From contig CAYPNF010000060.1 of assembly GCA_964411985.1 (NCBI GenBank), positions 1-45,778 of the forward strand: a stretch of 45,778 nt of DNA, in the 5' to 3' direction. This document shows positions 25,999 through 35,431 of the stretch, in pieces. How positions within the stretch are numbered: the stretch's first letter is position 1; every line of letters starts with the position of its first letter. The notes under the pieces are model-generated. The model saw only the letters and a program-made list of their open reading frames with translations. It was not told where the DNA came from and ran no database searches. Both the position numbers and the translations under genes were made by a program. Source of the stretch: CAYPNF01 sp964411985 (GTDB taxonomy: Bacteria; Verrucomicrobiota; Verrucomicrobiia; Limisphaerales; J093).

Positions 25999-26340
25999 AG
26001 ATGGGAGCGCAGACACCAAGCCAGAATACCGGAATCCGGAGCGTCTGAGAAGAACGGATGAAGAGCCAGCTGAAAAAGGGGCAGGGAATCCAGCGCTTTC
26101 TGCCGAAGGCGTCTACGGAGAGATTGGTAACCGCTGTCGGGAGACAGCGCACTTTCCCAAGTGCGTCTACGAAGAGAGATCTACCCGCCGCCCATCTTCG
26201 TTTCTGCCGTAGCCGTGATCGGCAGATCGCGCTGTTCTGGCATGGAGAGAGGGAGGGGCAAGGCCACTCGCCTTCTTCAGAAAGCGACTGCGCGGGAGTG
26301 TTCTGGGATTCCTCGGTGTCAGGATTGACACGAAAGCGAG
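25999..26340. other. Divergent intergenic region with REP-like hairpin and repeats
   Basis: About 340 bases separate two divergent genes and should hold both promoters. It contains GCGTCTACG twice (26109-26117 and 26163-26171). Between them is a 7-base-pair stem CGCTGTC/GACAGCG with loop GGGA (26132-26149). The structure looks like a small palindromic repeat (REP) unit. No convincing gene is seen, although frames are open. Confidence 0.4.
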
Positions 26341-29109
26341 ATGAGGGATGCTCAAGCGATGTTGCGTCCAATGTTCGCGCGAAGGATCCTCGCCCCACCG
26401 AAGTCTCCCGGTACTTGTTCGCTGATCGCCTTGCTCCTGATGTTGCAGGGTTCTTCGATGTGCTTCGCGGCTCAGGGACTGCCAACCTTTGACTTCGCCG
26501 TCCAAGGCGGCACCGAGGGCTGGGTGGCACAGCATGATGCTTCCATGGTTCAGTCGGTTGGGGAGGGGCTGACCATCACCCTCACGGGTTCCGATCCCTA
26601 TGTAGCTGGTCCTGCCCGCGATTATCCTGCTGGCAAGCCACTCTGGCTCCGCGTCCGCCTTCGATCTGATCAAGGGGGGATGATGCAGGTGTTCTACTTC
26701 GCGGCGAACCCCACCGAGGAGCACTCGGTCCGGTTTGCCGTTCCGGCCGCGTCCTGGTTTGAGGGGAGAGTACCGATGCCTCCCCTGGGAGTTGGCCACA
26801 GACTCCGTCTGGACCCGCCGGGCGCTGGAGGCACTTGCACGGTGGCGTCGATCCGGTTTGAGGAAAGGATCCAACATGCCAGCCCGAGCTGGCCGGTTCC
26901 CGGGATGCCTGCCTTGGATGGTGATGTATCCACTTTGGAGTCGGGCGACCTCAAGCTCTCGCACGGCAAGGGCTTCGGGGATTTTGTCATATCCGTGGAC
27001 GGGATGAAGATGGCGATCGGGAATCGGGACTCGCAACTTGGCTACCTCTCCCAGGGCAAGTGCACTTGGGTCAAACTTGGGGGCGATTCGGGGTTGAAGG
27101 TGAAAGTTCAGGCTCAACCGCTGGAGCAATTCATCGACCGGCAGGTGGGGGGACGAGTTAGCGTCAAAGCTGAGATTACCGATGCCGATGGGGGGCATTG
27201 GGAGATCAATCAGATCTTTTCCTTGGGGGCTGCGGGGACCCTTGGCGTGGAAACGGTGATTCAAGTGGATCAAGACCGGGATATTCTCTACATGCCGGTT
27301 TTCACCCTGCTGGCTGGGGTAGGATCTTTCGGGACGAACAAGACCCAGGCGCTTCTGGCGGGCATCGAGTACCTCGAGAATGAGCCGAGCAGTTCCACAG
27401 CAGACCTGAATCCGCCCGCCTCGAACCGTCAGGTTCCGGATACTGCAAAACTCACCTTCCCGCTCATGGTGCTCTCTGCCGAAGACCGGTACGTGGCCCT
27501 GGCGTGGAACCGCGAAGCTAATGAGAATCTCTGTGCCGTATTCGATAGCCCAGACCGCTTCTTCCAGTCGGGCGGACATGTGATGGGACTGCTCTTCCCG
27601 GGTTCAGATGGCGTGTCGCGCGAGGAGCATTCGCTGCTTCCGTATGACGCTGTGAAGGTGAAGGCGAACCGGCAACTTCGGTTTAGCCACCTGCTTCTTG
27701 CAGGACGCGGTAGAACCATGGTGCCAGCGGTGCAACAGTACGTTCGACTGTTCGGCCTGCCTGCTCTTCCCAAGACCCTCAAGCGCGAGGCCTTCTACGA
27801 GCTTTCCGCGCGAGGCTGGTTGGATTCCAAGATTCGCGACGGCGATAAGTTCCGTCATGCCGCGCCGGGATTTGGGTCGTCTCCCGCATCGGATGCGGCG
27901 CTGTACCTGGAATGGCTGGCGGGCAAGGTGGACTCCGCGGGGATGGCTGGGCGGCTCCGCTCAGCCTCATCAAGCGCGCTGTCCATCGTGCCCAAGAACA
28001 GCCTCCTCGCTTCGCAAGTGGGGCATATTCGATCTCCCGCACCCGCGTTGGCGTTTGGCGGTGTGGCTGAGTGTTTGCAGCAGCAATTATCCCAGGCCAA
28101 ATCCATGTTAAAGCGCTTTGAACCGGACGGCACGGTTGGTTATCGCCGTGGCGCGCCACAGCCCGACTATGGTCGCACGCACTGGGCCCCGCATGCCAAC
28201 GGAACCACGAGTGCCGTGCTGGCGCAGGTGCTGCGCACGGCGGTGCTGACCCGCGATGAGGGTCTCGTGGCAGAAGGACTGCGCTTACTGCGAGCTTGCC
28301 GCGAACTCTACCGGGATTCCGTGCCGCGCGGGGCTCAGACCTGGGAGATCCCTTTGCACACGCCCGATATCCTCGCCTCTGCGTACCTGGTCGATTCGTT
28401 TGTCCTGGGGTACGAACTGACCGGGGACGAGAGCTTTCTGGAGGACGCAAAGTACTGGGCCTGGACGGGGGTGCCTTTTGTTTATCTCACGCCTCCGACG
28501 TCTCAACCGGTGGGCAACTACAGCACCATTGCCGTGCTGGGTGCCACGTCGTGGGTGGCTCCCAATTGGATCGGACTCCCCGTTCAGTGGTGTGGGCTCG
28601 TCTATGCCGACGCCTTGTACCAGCTCGAACGTCACGACTCGAAGGGCCCATGGAAAACGATTGCGGACGGGATTTGCTTGGCGGGGATCCAACATACGTA
28701 CGGAGAAGAAGACCGCGACTATCTGGGCCTGCTGCCCGACAGCTTCAGTCTGCGAACGCAAACCCGCAACGGGCCCGCCATCAATCCGGCAACTCTGCTC
28801 GCGCCCTCACTCCGCATGTTTGGCGACGACCTCGCGTATGATTATCTGGCTCTCCGCGAAAGGGGGGTGAGCCTGCATGCTCCGGGTCGAATCAAGAACC
28901 TCAAGGAGAGCGAGAACTCCCTTTCCTTCGAAGTGGCCCCCTGGAAGAAGGACCCGAGTTGGCTGTTGGTCAGCGGTCTCAAGACCCGTCCGAAAGTGCT
29001 CCTCAACGGAGTCGAGATTCAGGTCACGCCTCCGCACGAATGGAACCATATTGAGGGCTGGCTCACCGTTCAGATCCAAGGCGCGACCACCGTGGAGCTT
29101 CGAAAGTAA
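26341..29109 (+). CDS. Exported protein of unknown family, 922 aa
   Basis: The product begins with a long signal peptide; the hydrophobic segment LIALLLMLQGSSMCFA ends near residue 44. Residues 50-180 form a beta-rich domain with RVRLRSDQGGMMQVFYF and RLRLDPPGAGGTCTV, like a carbohydrate-binding module. Residues 200-480 are beta-rich, resembling a super-sandwich. Residues 490-840 are strongly helical, with repeated Trp, Tyr and Leu (WAPHANGTTSAVLAQVLR, LRLLRACRELYR, VDSFVLGYELTG), reminiscent of an (alpha/alpha)6 toroid as in many glycoside hydrolases and polysaccharide lyases. The last 80 residues are beta-rich. I do not recognise a named family, and no catalytic motif is certain. The neighbouring esterases and CE15 enzyme suggest polysaccharide work. 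Confidence 0.65.
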   Translation: MRDAQAMLRPMFARRILAPPKSPGTCSLIALLLMLQGSSMCFAAQGLPTFDFAVQGGTEGWVAQHDASMVQSVGEGLTITLTGSDPYVAGPARDYPAGKPLWLRVRLRSDQGGMMQVFYFAANPTEEHSVRFAVPAASWFEGRVPMPPLGVGHRLRLDPPGAGGTCTVASIRFEERIQHASPSWPVPGMPALDGDVSTLESGDLKLSHGKGFGDFVISVDGMKMAIGNRDSQLGYLSQGKCTWVKLGGDSGLKVKVQAQPLEQFIDRQVGGRVSVKAEITDADGGHWEINQIFSLGAAGTLGVETVIQVDQDRDILYMPVFTLLAGVGSFGTNKTQALLAGIEYLENEPSSSTADLNPPASNRQVPDTAKLTFPLMVLSAEDRYVALAWNREANENLCAVFDSPDRFFQSGGHVMGLLFPGSDGVSREEHSLLPYDAVKVKANRQLRFSHLLLAGRGRTMVPAVQQYVRLFGLPALPKTLKREAFYELSARGWLDSKIRDGDKFRHAAPGFGSSPASDAALYLEWLAGKVDSAGMAGRLRSASSSALSIVPKNSLLASQVGHIRSPAPALAFGGVAECLQQQLSQAKSMLKRFEPDGTVGYRRGAPQPDYGRTHWAPHANGTTSAVLAQVLRTAVLTRDEGLVAEGLRLLRACRELYRDSVPRGAQTWEIPLHTPDILASAYLVDSFVLGYELTGDESFLEDAKYWAWTGVPFVYLTPPTSQPVGNYSTIAVLGATSWVAPNWIGLPVQWCGLVYADALYQLERHDSKGPWKTIADGICLAGIQHTYGEEDRDYLGLLPDSFSLRTQTRNGPAINPATLLAPSLRMFGDDLAYDYLALRERGVSLHAPGRIKNLKESENSLSFEVAPWKKDPSWLLVSGLKTRPKVLLNGVEIQVTPPHEWNHIEGWLTVQIQGATTVELRK

Positions 29110-29636
29110 CTCTGCGTCTGGAGGGGGATGGAGTTGGCGGACCGACTCTTAGGAGCAACGATCAGGACGCATGCGGAGCCGTTTGCTCAGCTGCAGGACA
29201 CCCTTCAGATCAGTGGGCGGATCGTCTCCACACCTGAAGTCCGGTCTAATGGACTTGGGATTTGCTGGAAGCACCAGGAGGGCAACTTCTCGCACTTGGC
29301 TCACCCAAGGAATAGGAAGGGGCATCCTGCAAGATCCAACATGGGGAGGGGCCCGATCGCCATGGAGGGTTTGGCGACAATATGGTGGGCAAATGAGCAA
29401 GAAAATAAGTGAGGCATGATAATCATGCAGATAAATCGAAAAAGATACACTTATTTATGACTTGAAACCGATCGTGGGATAGGCCTAGATCAACACGGTG
29501 GCTCAAGCTCGGCGTTTCGCAGGTCACTGACGCCTGTCTGCGAGACAGACGGATGACGGGACAGAGCGGCGTACGTGCGCGGGGCCAAGGGTAGAAAAGT
29601 GTGAGCCAGGCGATGCCTGGTGATGAGGTACTACAA
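29110..29636 (+). other. 527-base non-coding region and leader of the Ig/PA14 gene
   Basis: No convincing gene is seen. A hairpin CTGTCT/AGACAG with loop GCG lies at 29534-29548. The segment 29395-29465 is AT-rich and could hold the promoter of the downstream gene. The region between 29110 and 29390 has several short open frames with no recognisable product. Confidence 0.45.
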
Positions 29637-32600
29637 ATGAGAAAACTACTAAGAACGGTTCCGACCGCGATCGGAGCGAGTTTGCTGCTGGGTGTGGCAG
29701 GGCTCGCAGGTTCGTTTACGGGCAACTTCAATACGGCGAGTGAGACAGGGTTTACACTCGGAGGGGAAGCTGCCATCGACGCCAACCGTTTGCTGCTCAC
29801 CGCAGCAGCGAACGATAAGGCCGGGAGTATTACGCTGGACGACCTTGATGGGGGAATGCCCATCGAGAGTTTTACTGCTAACTTCAAGCTGCAGATTGGG
29901 CCGGGATCCGGCAACGCCGCCGATGGCGTTTCCTTGAACTTTGGACCTGATGTCGCGGCAGGCAACACCTACGGTGAGGACGGCCCGAATGGGACCGCGT
30001 TTACCGTGGCTTTTGACATCTACGACAACGGCTTGGGCGAGGCGCCCGCGATTGACATACGCCTCTTCGGCAATCAGATCGCCCACCATCCCTTGGCCAA
30101 AGCGGACATGGTGACTTCGAAAAAGGAGGACGTTTCCATTCAACTCAAGCGTAACGGCACGCTGACCGTGACCTACAAGGGGACGGTGATTCACGACAAC
30201 GTATTGCTCCCAGGCTGGGCTCCCGTAAACGGTTTGTTCAACTTCTCGGCTCGAACCGGGGGTGAGAACGCAGAGATCAGCCTTGACGATCTGAGCATCA
30301 CCACTGTCCAGGCCGCAGCTGCCGTGAAGCCCACCTTCACCACCCAGCCGCAGAGCGTGGCGGCGGCGGAGGGAGGTTCCGCCAGCTTCTCGGTGGCCGT
30401 GGATGGAACGGCGCCCCTGTCATTCCAGTGGATGAAGAACAACGTCGACATCCCCGATGCCACGAACCAGACCCTGGTGCTGGGGGCAGTGTACTATGCC
30501 GACAACAATGCCAAGATCAAAGTGGCGGCGACCAATCCGGGCGGGACGTCGACCTCGAGTGAGGCGACCTTGACCGTGAGCAAGGACGCCGTGGCGCCTA
30601 CCGTGGCCAAGGCAAATTCAGATCCAACCTCGACCCAAGTCACGATTCAGTTCTCTGAACCTGTGAGTGATACCGCGTTGACCGCGTCCAACTACAAGGT
30701 GGACCAGGGTATCACGGTTTCTTCGGTCGCGCGAGTTGATGAAAAGACGGTTCGCCTGACGACGAGCCTGATGACCCAGGGGCGCAGTTACACCCTGACC
30801 ATCAATGGAGTTCAGGACGCGGCGACGACCCCCAACACGATCGCATCCAATACGCAGGTATTGTTCCGCACGTTTGTTTTTCAGGTGGGTTCCCTGCTGC
30901 GCAAGAAGTACAACAACTTTGACGACAACGCCGGTGGCACTCCTGACAACCTCTGGAATGACCCGCGCTATCCCAACTCGCCCGATCACGTCGACCTCCA
31001 GCCGGCGATGGAGTATCCCCCCAACGGCAACGGCCGTGACGCAGTGGCCGATCCGAACCGAAACTACTTCGACACCCTGGAAGGTTTCTTCATGCCGCCG
31101 ACCACGGGGGAGTATGTCTTTCTCACTTCCGGAGCTGACCGTGTCTGGATGTACCTCAGCACCGACGATCAGCCCGCAAACCGAGTGTTGATCGCCAACA
31201 TCAATGGATGGACCAACCCGCGCGGTTGGAACACCGGACAGGGAGGCACGGATATGACGCCTGCCCGATCGGACACCTTCGGCGTGACCGAATGGCCAGA
31301 TGGCAACACCATCACGCTCACGGGTGGGAAGCGGTATTACATGTTACTCCTTCACCACGATCCGAGTTGGTCGGGCGGCGACCAGTTCGGTGCCACCTAC
31401 AAACTCGCGTCCGAGGCGGACCCCGCCGCCGGTGACATCTCGAAGCTCACTGGAAGTGTGGTTGGAACCTATCTGGATCCAACGGGCGCGAGCATTACCT
31501 TCGTGCAGCAGCCTGCCAGCGTGACCATCGTTGATAGCCTGACCACGACTCTCACCGGCAAAGCCACTGCTGTTTCCGCTTATGGCACGACGGTCGTGTA
31601 TCAGTGGCAGAGCGCTCCCAGCGGCAGTTCGACGTTCACGGACATTAGTGGCGCCACCAAGGAGTCCTACACGACTCCTGTGCTGAGAGTCGCTGACAGT
31701 GGCAAGCAATACCGGTTGGTGGCCACCGTGCCCGGCATGACGGAGTTTAGCCAGGTAGCGACGGTGACTGTCGTTGTCGACACGCTCGCACCGAAGCTCG
31801 TGAGCGCTGGTGCGATGCCGAGCCAGAGCGGGTCCACCTTCGATGTAGGGGTGACCTTTGACGAGGCGTTGAACGCAGGTTCCGCGACGACTCTAGCCAA
31901 CTACACGCTCTCCGCGGGCAACATTACTGCCGCCACCTTCTACCCGGGCTCGAAAGGCGTGGTTCTCACCGCCTCCGGGTTGGCCGTCGGCAGCACTTAC
32001 ACGGTGACGGTCGCCAACGTGACCGATGTGCCAGGCAACAAAATGTCCAGCACCAGTCAAACCTTCACCGTTTCCAAGATGAAATGGGGTGTCGTAGGCG
32101 GCAACGAGCTGGGTTTGGGCAACGGGGTGGTCGCGGTCGGCGCGAATGGCTTCGATGTCCACAGCGGCGGCGCCACCGAGTGGGCCAGCTATGACGAAGC
32201 CACGTTTGTTTACGAGGAAATCACCGGCGACTTCGACAAGGAAGTGCGCGTGGAGTATCAGGACGCATCCAGCCAATGGGCCCGCGCCGGCCTTATTGCC
32301 CGCGATGTGACCAACTTTGGTGTTGATCGAGACGCGCAGCAAGGTGGGCAAGCGGGTCGTTATCAGAAGGTTCACGTGAATCCAGTGCTGACGGCGATGG
32401 GGACCGCGGGTAACAACCTGTGGGAAGGCAATCGGCGACTCCAGACCGGTGGCGCAACGACGGGTGCGGTGAGCGGCGTGAACTCGGCTCCGAAGTATCC
32501 GGATGCCTGGTGCCGCCTCAAGCGCGTAGGTCAGACGTTTACGATCTATCGCAGTGATGACGGAGCGAATTGGGTCGAACTTGGTTCTACGACGTGGCCT

Positions 32601-32924
32601 GATCCCGCCGACACCAGTGGTACCCTTATGCCTCAGACGCTCTATGTAGGCATGGACTACAGTCCCGAAAATGGAAACGTGACTCCTGCGAGTTTGCAGG
32701 CCATGTTTGTGGCGAAGTACCGGGATTATCGCGATCACTCGGATGTGGTGCTGCCGCCGACCTTGACCTACACGGCCACTGCAACGGGGCTGACCATCAC
32801 CTATCAGGGCACACTGCAGTCGGCTGACGCCGTTTCGGGTCCGTGGACTGACGTCCAAGGCAGCAGTAGTCCCTACAACGCGACGGCCTCTGCGCCGAAG
32901 AAGTTCTACCGGGCCAAGAAGTAG
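29637..32924 (+). CDS. Secreted multidomain Ig/PA14/lectin-like protein
   Basis: From the ATG at 29637 the product has 1095 residues. An 11-codon earlier start is possible. A signal peptide covers about 1-27 (VPTAIGASLLLGVAGLAG). Residues 28-210 form a lectin-like beta-sandwich with NAADGVSLNFG. Then come an Ig-like domain (about 220-310; SFQWMKNNVDIPDATNQTLV), a SbsA-type Ig-like domain, a PA14 domain (about 425-600; PPTTGEYVFLTSGADRVWMYLS is split by Tyr/Phe core residues), another Ig-like domain, a second SbsA-type domain, and a concanavalin-like DUF1349-type domain (about 825-1045). The C-terminus, SADAVSGPWTDV followed by KKFYRAKK, is a tail often seen in Verrucomicrobia exported proteins. 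It probably acts at the surface in adhesion or glycan binding. A strong terminator follows. Confidence 0.85.
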   Translation: MRKLLRTVPTAIGASLLLGVAGLAGSFTGNFNTASETGFTLGGEAAIDANRLLLTAAANDKAGSITLDDLDGGMPIESFTANFKLQIGPGSGNAADGVSLNFGPDVAAGNTYGEDGPNGTAFTVAFDIYDNGLGEAPAIDIRLFGNQIAHHPLAKADMVTSKKEDVSIQLKRNGTLTVTYKGTVIHDNVLLPGWAPVNGLFNFSARTGGENAEISLDDLSITTVQAAAAVKPTFTTQPQSVAAAEGGSASFSVAVDGTAPLSFQWMKNNVDIPDATNQTLVLGAVYYADNNAKIKVAATNPGGTSTSSEATLTVSKDAVAPTVAKANSDPTSTQVTIQFSEPVSDTALTASNYKVDQGITVSSVARVDEKTVRLTTSLMTQGRSYTLTINGVQDAATTPNTIASNTQVLFRTFVFQVGSLLRKKYNNFDDNAGGTPDNLWNDPRYPNSPDHVDLQPAMEYPPNGNGRDAVADPNRNYFDTLEGFFMPPTTGEYVFLTSGADRVWMYLSTDDQPANRVLIANINGWTNPRGWNTGQGGTDMTPARSDTFGVTEWPDGNTITLTGGKRYYMLLLHHDPSWSGGDQFGATYKLASEADPAAGDISKLTGSVVGTYLDPTGASITFVQQPASVTIVDSLTTTLTGKATAVSAYGTTVVYQWQSAPSGSSTFTDISGATKESYTTPVLRVADSGKQYRLVATVPGMTEFSQVATVTVVVDTLAPKLVSAGAMPSQSGSTFDVGVTFDEALNAGSATTLANYTLSAGNITAATFYPGSKGVVLTASGLAVGSTYTVTVANVTDVPGNKMSSTSQTFTVSKMKWGVVGGNELGLGNGVVAVGANGFDVHSGGATEWASYDEATFVYEEITGDFDKEVRVEYQDASSQWARAGLIARDVTNFGVDRDAQQGGQAGRYQKVHVNPVLTAMGTAGNNLWEGNRRLQTGGATTGAVSGVNSAPKYPDAWCRLKRVGQTFTIYRSDDGANWVELGSTTWPDPADTSGTLMPQTLYVGMDYSPENGNVTPASLQAMFVAKYRDYRDHSDVVLPPTLTYTATATGLTITYQGTLQSADAVSGPWTDVQGSSSPYNATASAPKKFYRAKK

Positions 32925-32947
32925 CCGGGAATCGTCCATTTCACATC

Positions 32948-32981
32948 GAGGGGCCGGGCTATTGCCCGGCCCTCTTTTTTT
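32948..32981 (+). terminator. Rho-independent terminator
   Basis: GAGGGGCCGGGC pairs with GCCCGGCCCTC around the loop TATT with one bulged G, followed by seven T. It lies 23 bases after the stop of the Ig/PA14 gene and should end its transcript. Confidence 0.92.
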
Positions 32982-33124
32982 GCCAATGAAATAGCCTATC
33001 CGTTTGACTTCATCCCCGCGCTCTCGGCAGACTGCCCCAACGGGTGGCGGAGGGCGGTCAACCTCAGGGTTGGGGTAGGGGATCAACGGTCTGGTTTGGA
33101 TGTTGCCGTACAACTGGAGATTCT

Positions 33125-35386
33125 ATGCAGAAGCTCACAAACTTAGGCGCTGGTGTCATTGGTACTTTTTGCCTGATGGCCTTTACGGCCTCGCCCGGGC
33201 TTGGCGCTGCGGAAACCGGGACCCCTTCCAAAGACGAGCCGGTTCAGGTTGGCGAACCCCTCAACTGGACCGCTCAGCAGGATCACAAAAACATGTTGGA
33301 TCAGCTGGGCATTGTCCGGCTGCGTCCAGGGCCCAGCGGACAGCCCGGCGCCACGAACTCGGCCAATTACGACCCTGCCAAGGCGAACCCCTTCCCTGAT
33401 CTACCTGAGCTCCTCACGCTCAGGAATGGTCAGAAGGTGACCACACCGGAGCTATGGTGGAAAGAGCGCCGGCCCGAGATCGTCGAGGATTTCGAGCGGG
33501 AGGTGGTCGGGCGGGTACCGAAGAATGTGCCCAAGGTGACCTGGTCGGTGGTGTCCAATATTACCGAAGGGCTTGTGGGCAAAGTTCCAGCCCATGGCAA
33601 ACGGTTCATCGGACATGTAGACAATTCTGCGTGCCCGGCGATCAGTGTGGACATCCGCATGACGGTGGTGACGCCGGCCAAGGTTAGAGGCCCTGTGCCG
33701 GTGCTCATGATGTTTGGTGGATTTGGCGGGGACGGCATGCCAAGACCGGCGGATGCGCCTGTGCCCACCAACCGCTTCCCTGAGTTCGGCGGGCCTTTCA
33801 AGGACCCGCCATCGACCGAGCAACTGCTCGAGGCCGGTTGGGGATACGCCACGATCAACCCGGGAAGCATTCAGGCCGATAATGGAGCAGGTTTAACCAA
33901 AGGCATCATCGGACTGGTGAACAGGGGGCAGCCCCGAAAGCCTGACGATTGGGGAGCGCTGCGCGCATGGGCCTGGGGGGCTGCGCGCGGGTTGGATTGC
34001 TTGGAGACCGATTCCTCCGTGGATGCGAAGAAGGTTGGCATCGAGGGCGTGTCGCGCTTTGGCAAAGCGGCCCTGGTGGCGATGGCCTTTGAGCCACGCT
34101 TCGCGGTGGCGCTGGTGGGGTCCTCGGGTGAGGGTGGCGCCAAGTTGCACCGTCGCAATTTCGGGGAAGCGGTCGAAAACCTTACCGGCTCGGGCGAATA
34201 CCATTGGATGGCCGGGAATTTTCTCAAGTATGGGGCTGCCGAATCCTCCTTTGGGAGCAAGAATGCGGGAGACCTACCTGTAGACGCTCACATGCTGATA
34301 GCGTTGTGCGCTCCCAGGTTCACCTTCATCAGTTACGGCATACCTGAACGCGGGGACGCAAACTGGCTGGACCAGCAGGGCAGCTACATGGCCACGGTGG
34401 CTGCCGGGCCGGTGTTCCGGTTGCTCGGTGCGCGTGACCTTGGCGAGAAGGAGAGTTATCACATTGCGAGGATGCCACCGGTGAACACGGGGCTGCTGGA
34501 GGGAGAATTGGCCTGGCGCCAGCACGACGGGGGACATGAAGACCGCTCCAATATGAAGCATTTCATCGCCTGGGCCAACAGGCTGCTCCAGCACTCGCCG
34601 CCCTCCGCGGGCAAGGGCAGCAAGGTCGGGCCGGAATCCGTGATCCTTGCTCCGACGGGTTCAGCCAGGCGACCCCAGCCCCGCAGCGATTCAAACTCGC
34701 TCCTGGCGCATGAACAACTGGTCCGAAAAGCAAAGCAGGGACGGATCGATCTCTACTTCGTTGGCGACTCGATTACGCGTCGGTGGGGTGCGGCTGATCC
34801 TCAATACAGGCCGCTGCTGGAAAACTGGAAGACGAACTTCTTTGGCTGGAACGCCGCCAACTTTGGATGGGGTGCTGACCGGATCGAGAATATCCTTTGG
34901 CGTCTTGAGAATGGTGAACTGGATGGTGTGAACCCCAAGGTGATCGTGGTGCTTGCTGGCGTTAACAACATTGGCACCGAACCCGGCGATTCAAGCAAGA
35001 TGGACGACATTACCGAGGGGTTTAGGGCGCTGTTGGCGTCTTGCCGGGCCAAGGCGGCTGGGGCGACCATCATTCTGACGGGGATCTTTCCCCGCAACGA
35101 TAGTATGGCCGTGATTCCCACCATCAACGCAATCAATCGCAACCTGGCGGCGATGGCGGATGGGACAACGGTACGCTACCTGGACATCAACCATAGGCTC
35201 GCGGACAAGGATGGAAGTTTGTTCCCCGGAATGATGAACGAAGATCAGCTTCATCCCTCGCTGAAGGCGTATCAGGAGTGGGCTGATGCCTTGAAGCCAG
35301 TTCTGACGGAACTACTTGGCCCTCCAGCTGAAACGGACCACTCACCGCCTCCGACGGGCGACCCCAGCGCAGCACGGTCCACCTGA
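33125..35386 (+). CDS. Secreted CE15 glucuronoyl-esterase-like domain fused to SGNH esterase
   Basis: From the ATG at 33125 (with GGAG nearby) the product has 753 residues and a signal peptide ending near residue 28 (GLGAAE). Residues 55-490 look like carbohydrate esterase family 15, which cuts ester links between lignin and glucuronoxylan. The nucleophile motif is GVSRFGKAAL (Ser310, family form G-C-S-R-x-G-K), with RFAVALVGSSGEGG shortly after and a late WRQHDGGHE that may hold the catalytic His. Residues 540-730 are an SGNH hydrolase: FVGDSITRRWG (Ser549), VVLAGVNNIGT and DQLHPSLKAY (Asp707, His710). Both active sites look intact. A linker (about 495-540) joins them. An attack on acetylated or glucuronoylated hemicellulose is a reasonable inference. 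Confidence 0.88.
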   Translation: MQKLTNLGAGVIGTFCLMAFTASPGLGAAETGTPSKDEPVQVGEPLNWTAQQDHKNMLDQLGIVRLRPGPSGQPGATNSANYDPAKANPFPDLPELLTLRNGQKVTTPELWWKERRPEIVEDFEREVVGRVPKNVPKVTWSVVSNITEGLVGKVPAHGKRFIGHVDNSACPAISVDIRMTVVTPAKVRGPVPVLMMFGGFGGDGMPRPADAPVPTNRFPEFGGPFKDPPSTEQLLEAGWGYATINPGSIQADNGAGLTKGIIGLVNRGQPRKPDDWGALRAWAWGAARGLDCLETDSSVDAKKVGIEGVSRFGKAALVAMAFEPRFAVALVGSSGEGGAKLHRRNFGEAVENLTGSGEYHWMAGNFLKYGAAESSFGSKNAGDLPVDAHMLIALCAPRFTFISYGIPERGDANWLDQQGSYMATVAAGPVFRLLGARDLGEKESYHIARMPPVNTGLLEGELAWRQHDGGHEDRSNMKHFIAWANRLLQHSPPSAGKGSKVGPESVILAPTGSARRPQPRSDSNSLLAHEQLVRKAKQGRIDLYFVGDSITRRWGAADPQYRPLLENWKTNFFGWNAANFGWGADRIENILWRLENGELDGVNPKVIVVLAGVNNIGTEPGDSSKMDDITEGFRALLASCRAKAAGATIILTGIFPRNDSMAVIPTINAINRNLAAMADGTTVRYLDINHRLADKDGSLFPGMMNEDQLHPSLKAYQEWADALKPVLTELLGPPAETDHSPPPTGDPSAARST

Positions 35387-35431
35387 GCGCCGGGATCTGC
35401 GATTGTCGACTTGGGGTGAATGCCGGGCGCA

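Noticed and set aside
26167..27579. A 470-codon minus-strand frame opposite the 922-residue gene
   Set aside because: Arg/Pro/His-rich antisense frame; the plus-strand gene has a signal peptide and coherent domain pattern.
31893..33113. A 406-codon minus-strand frame opposite the Ig/PA14 gene
   Set aside because: Antisense shadow of a long high-GC gene, crossing its terminator.
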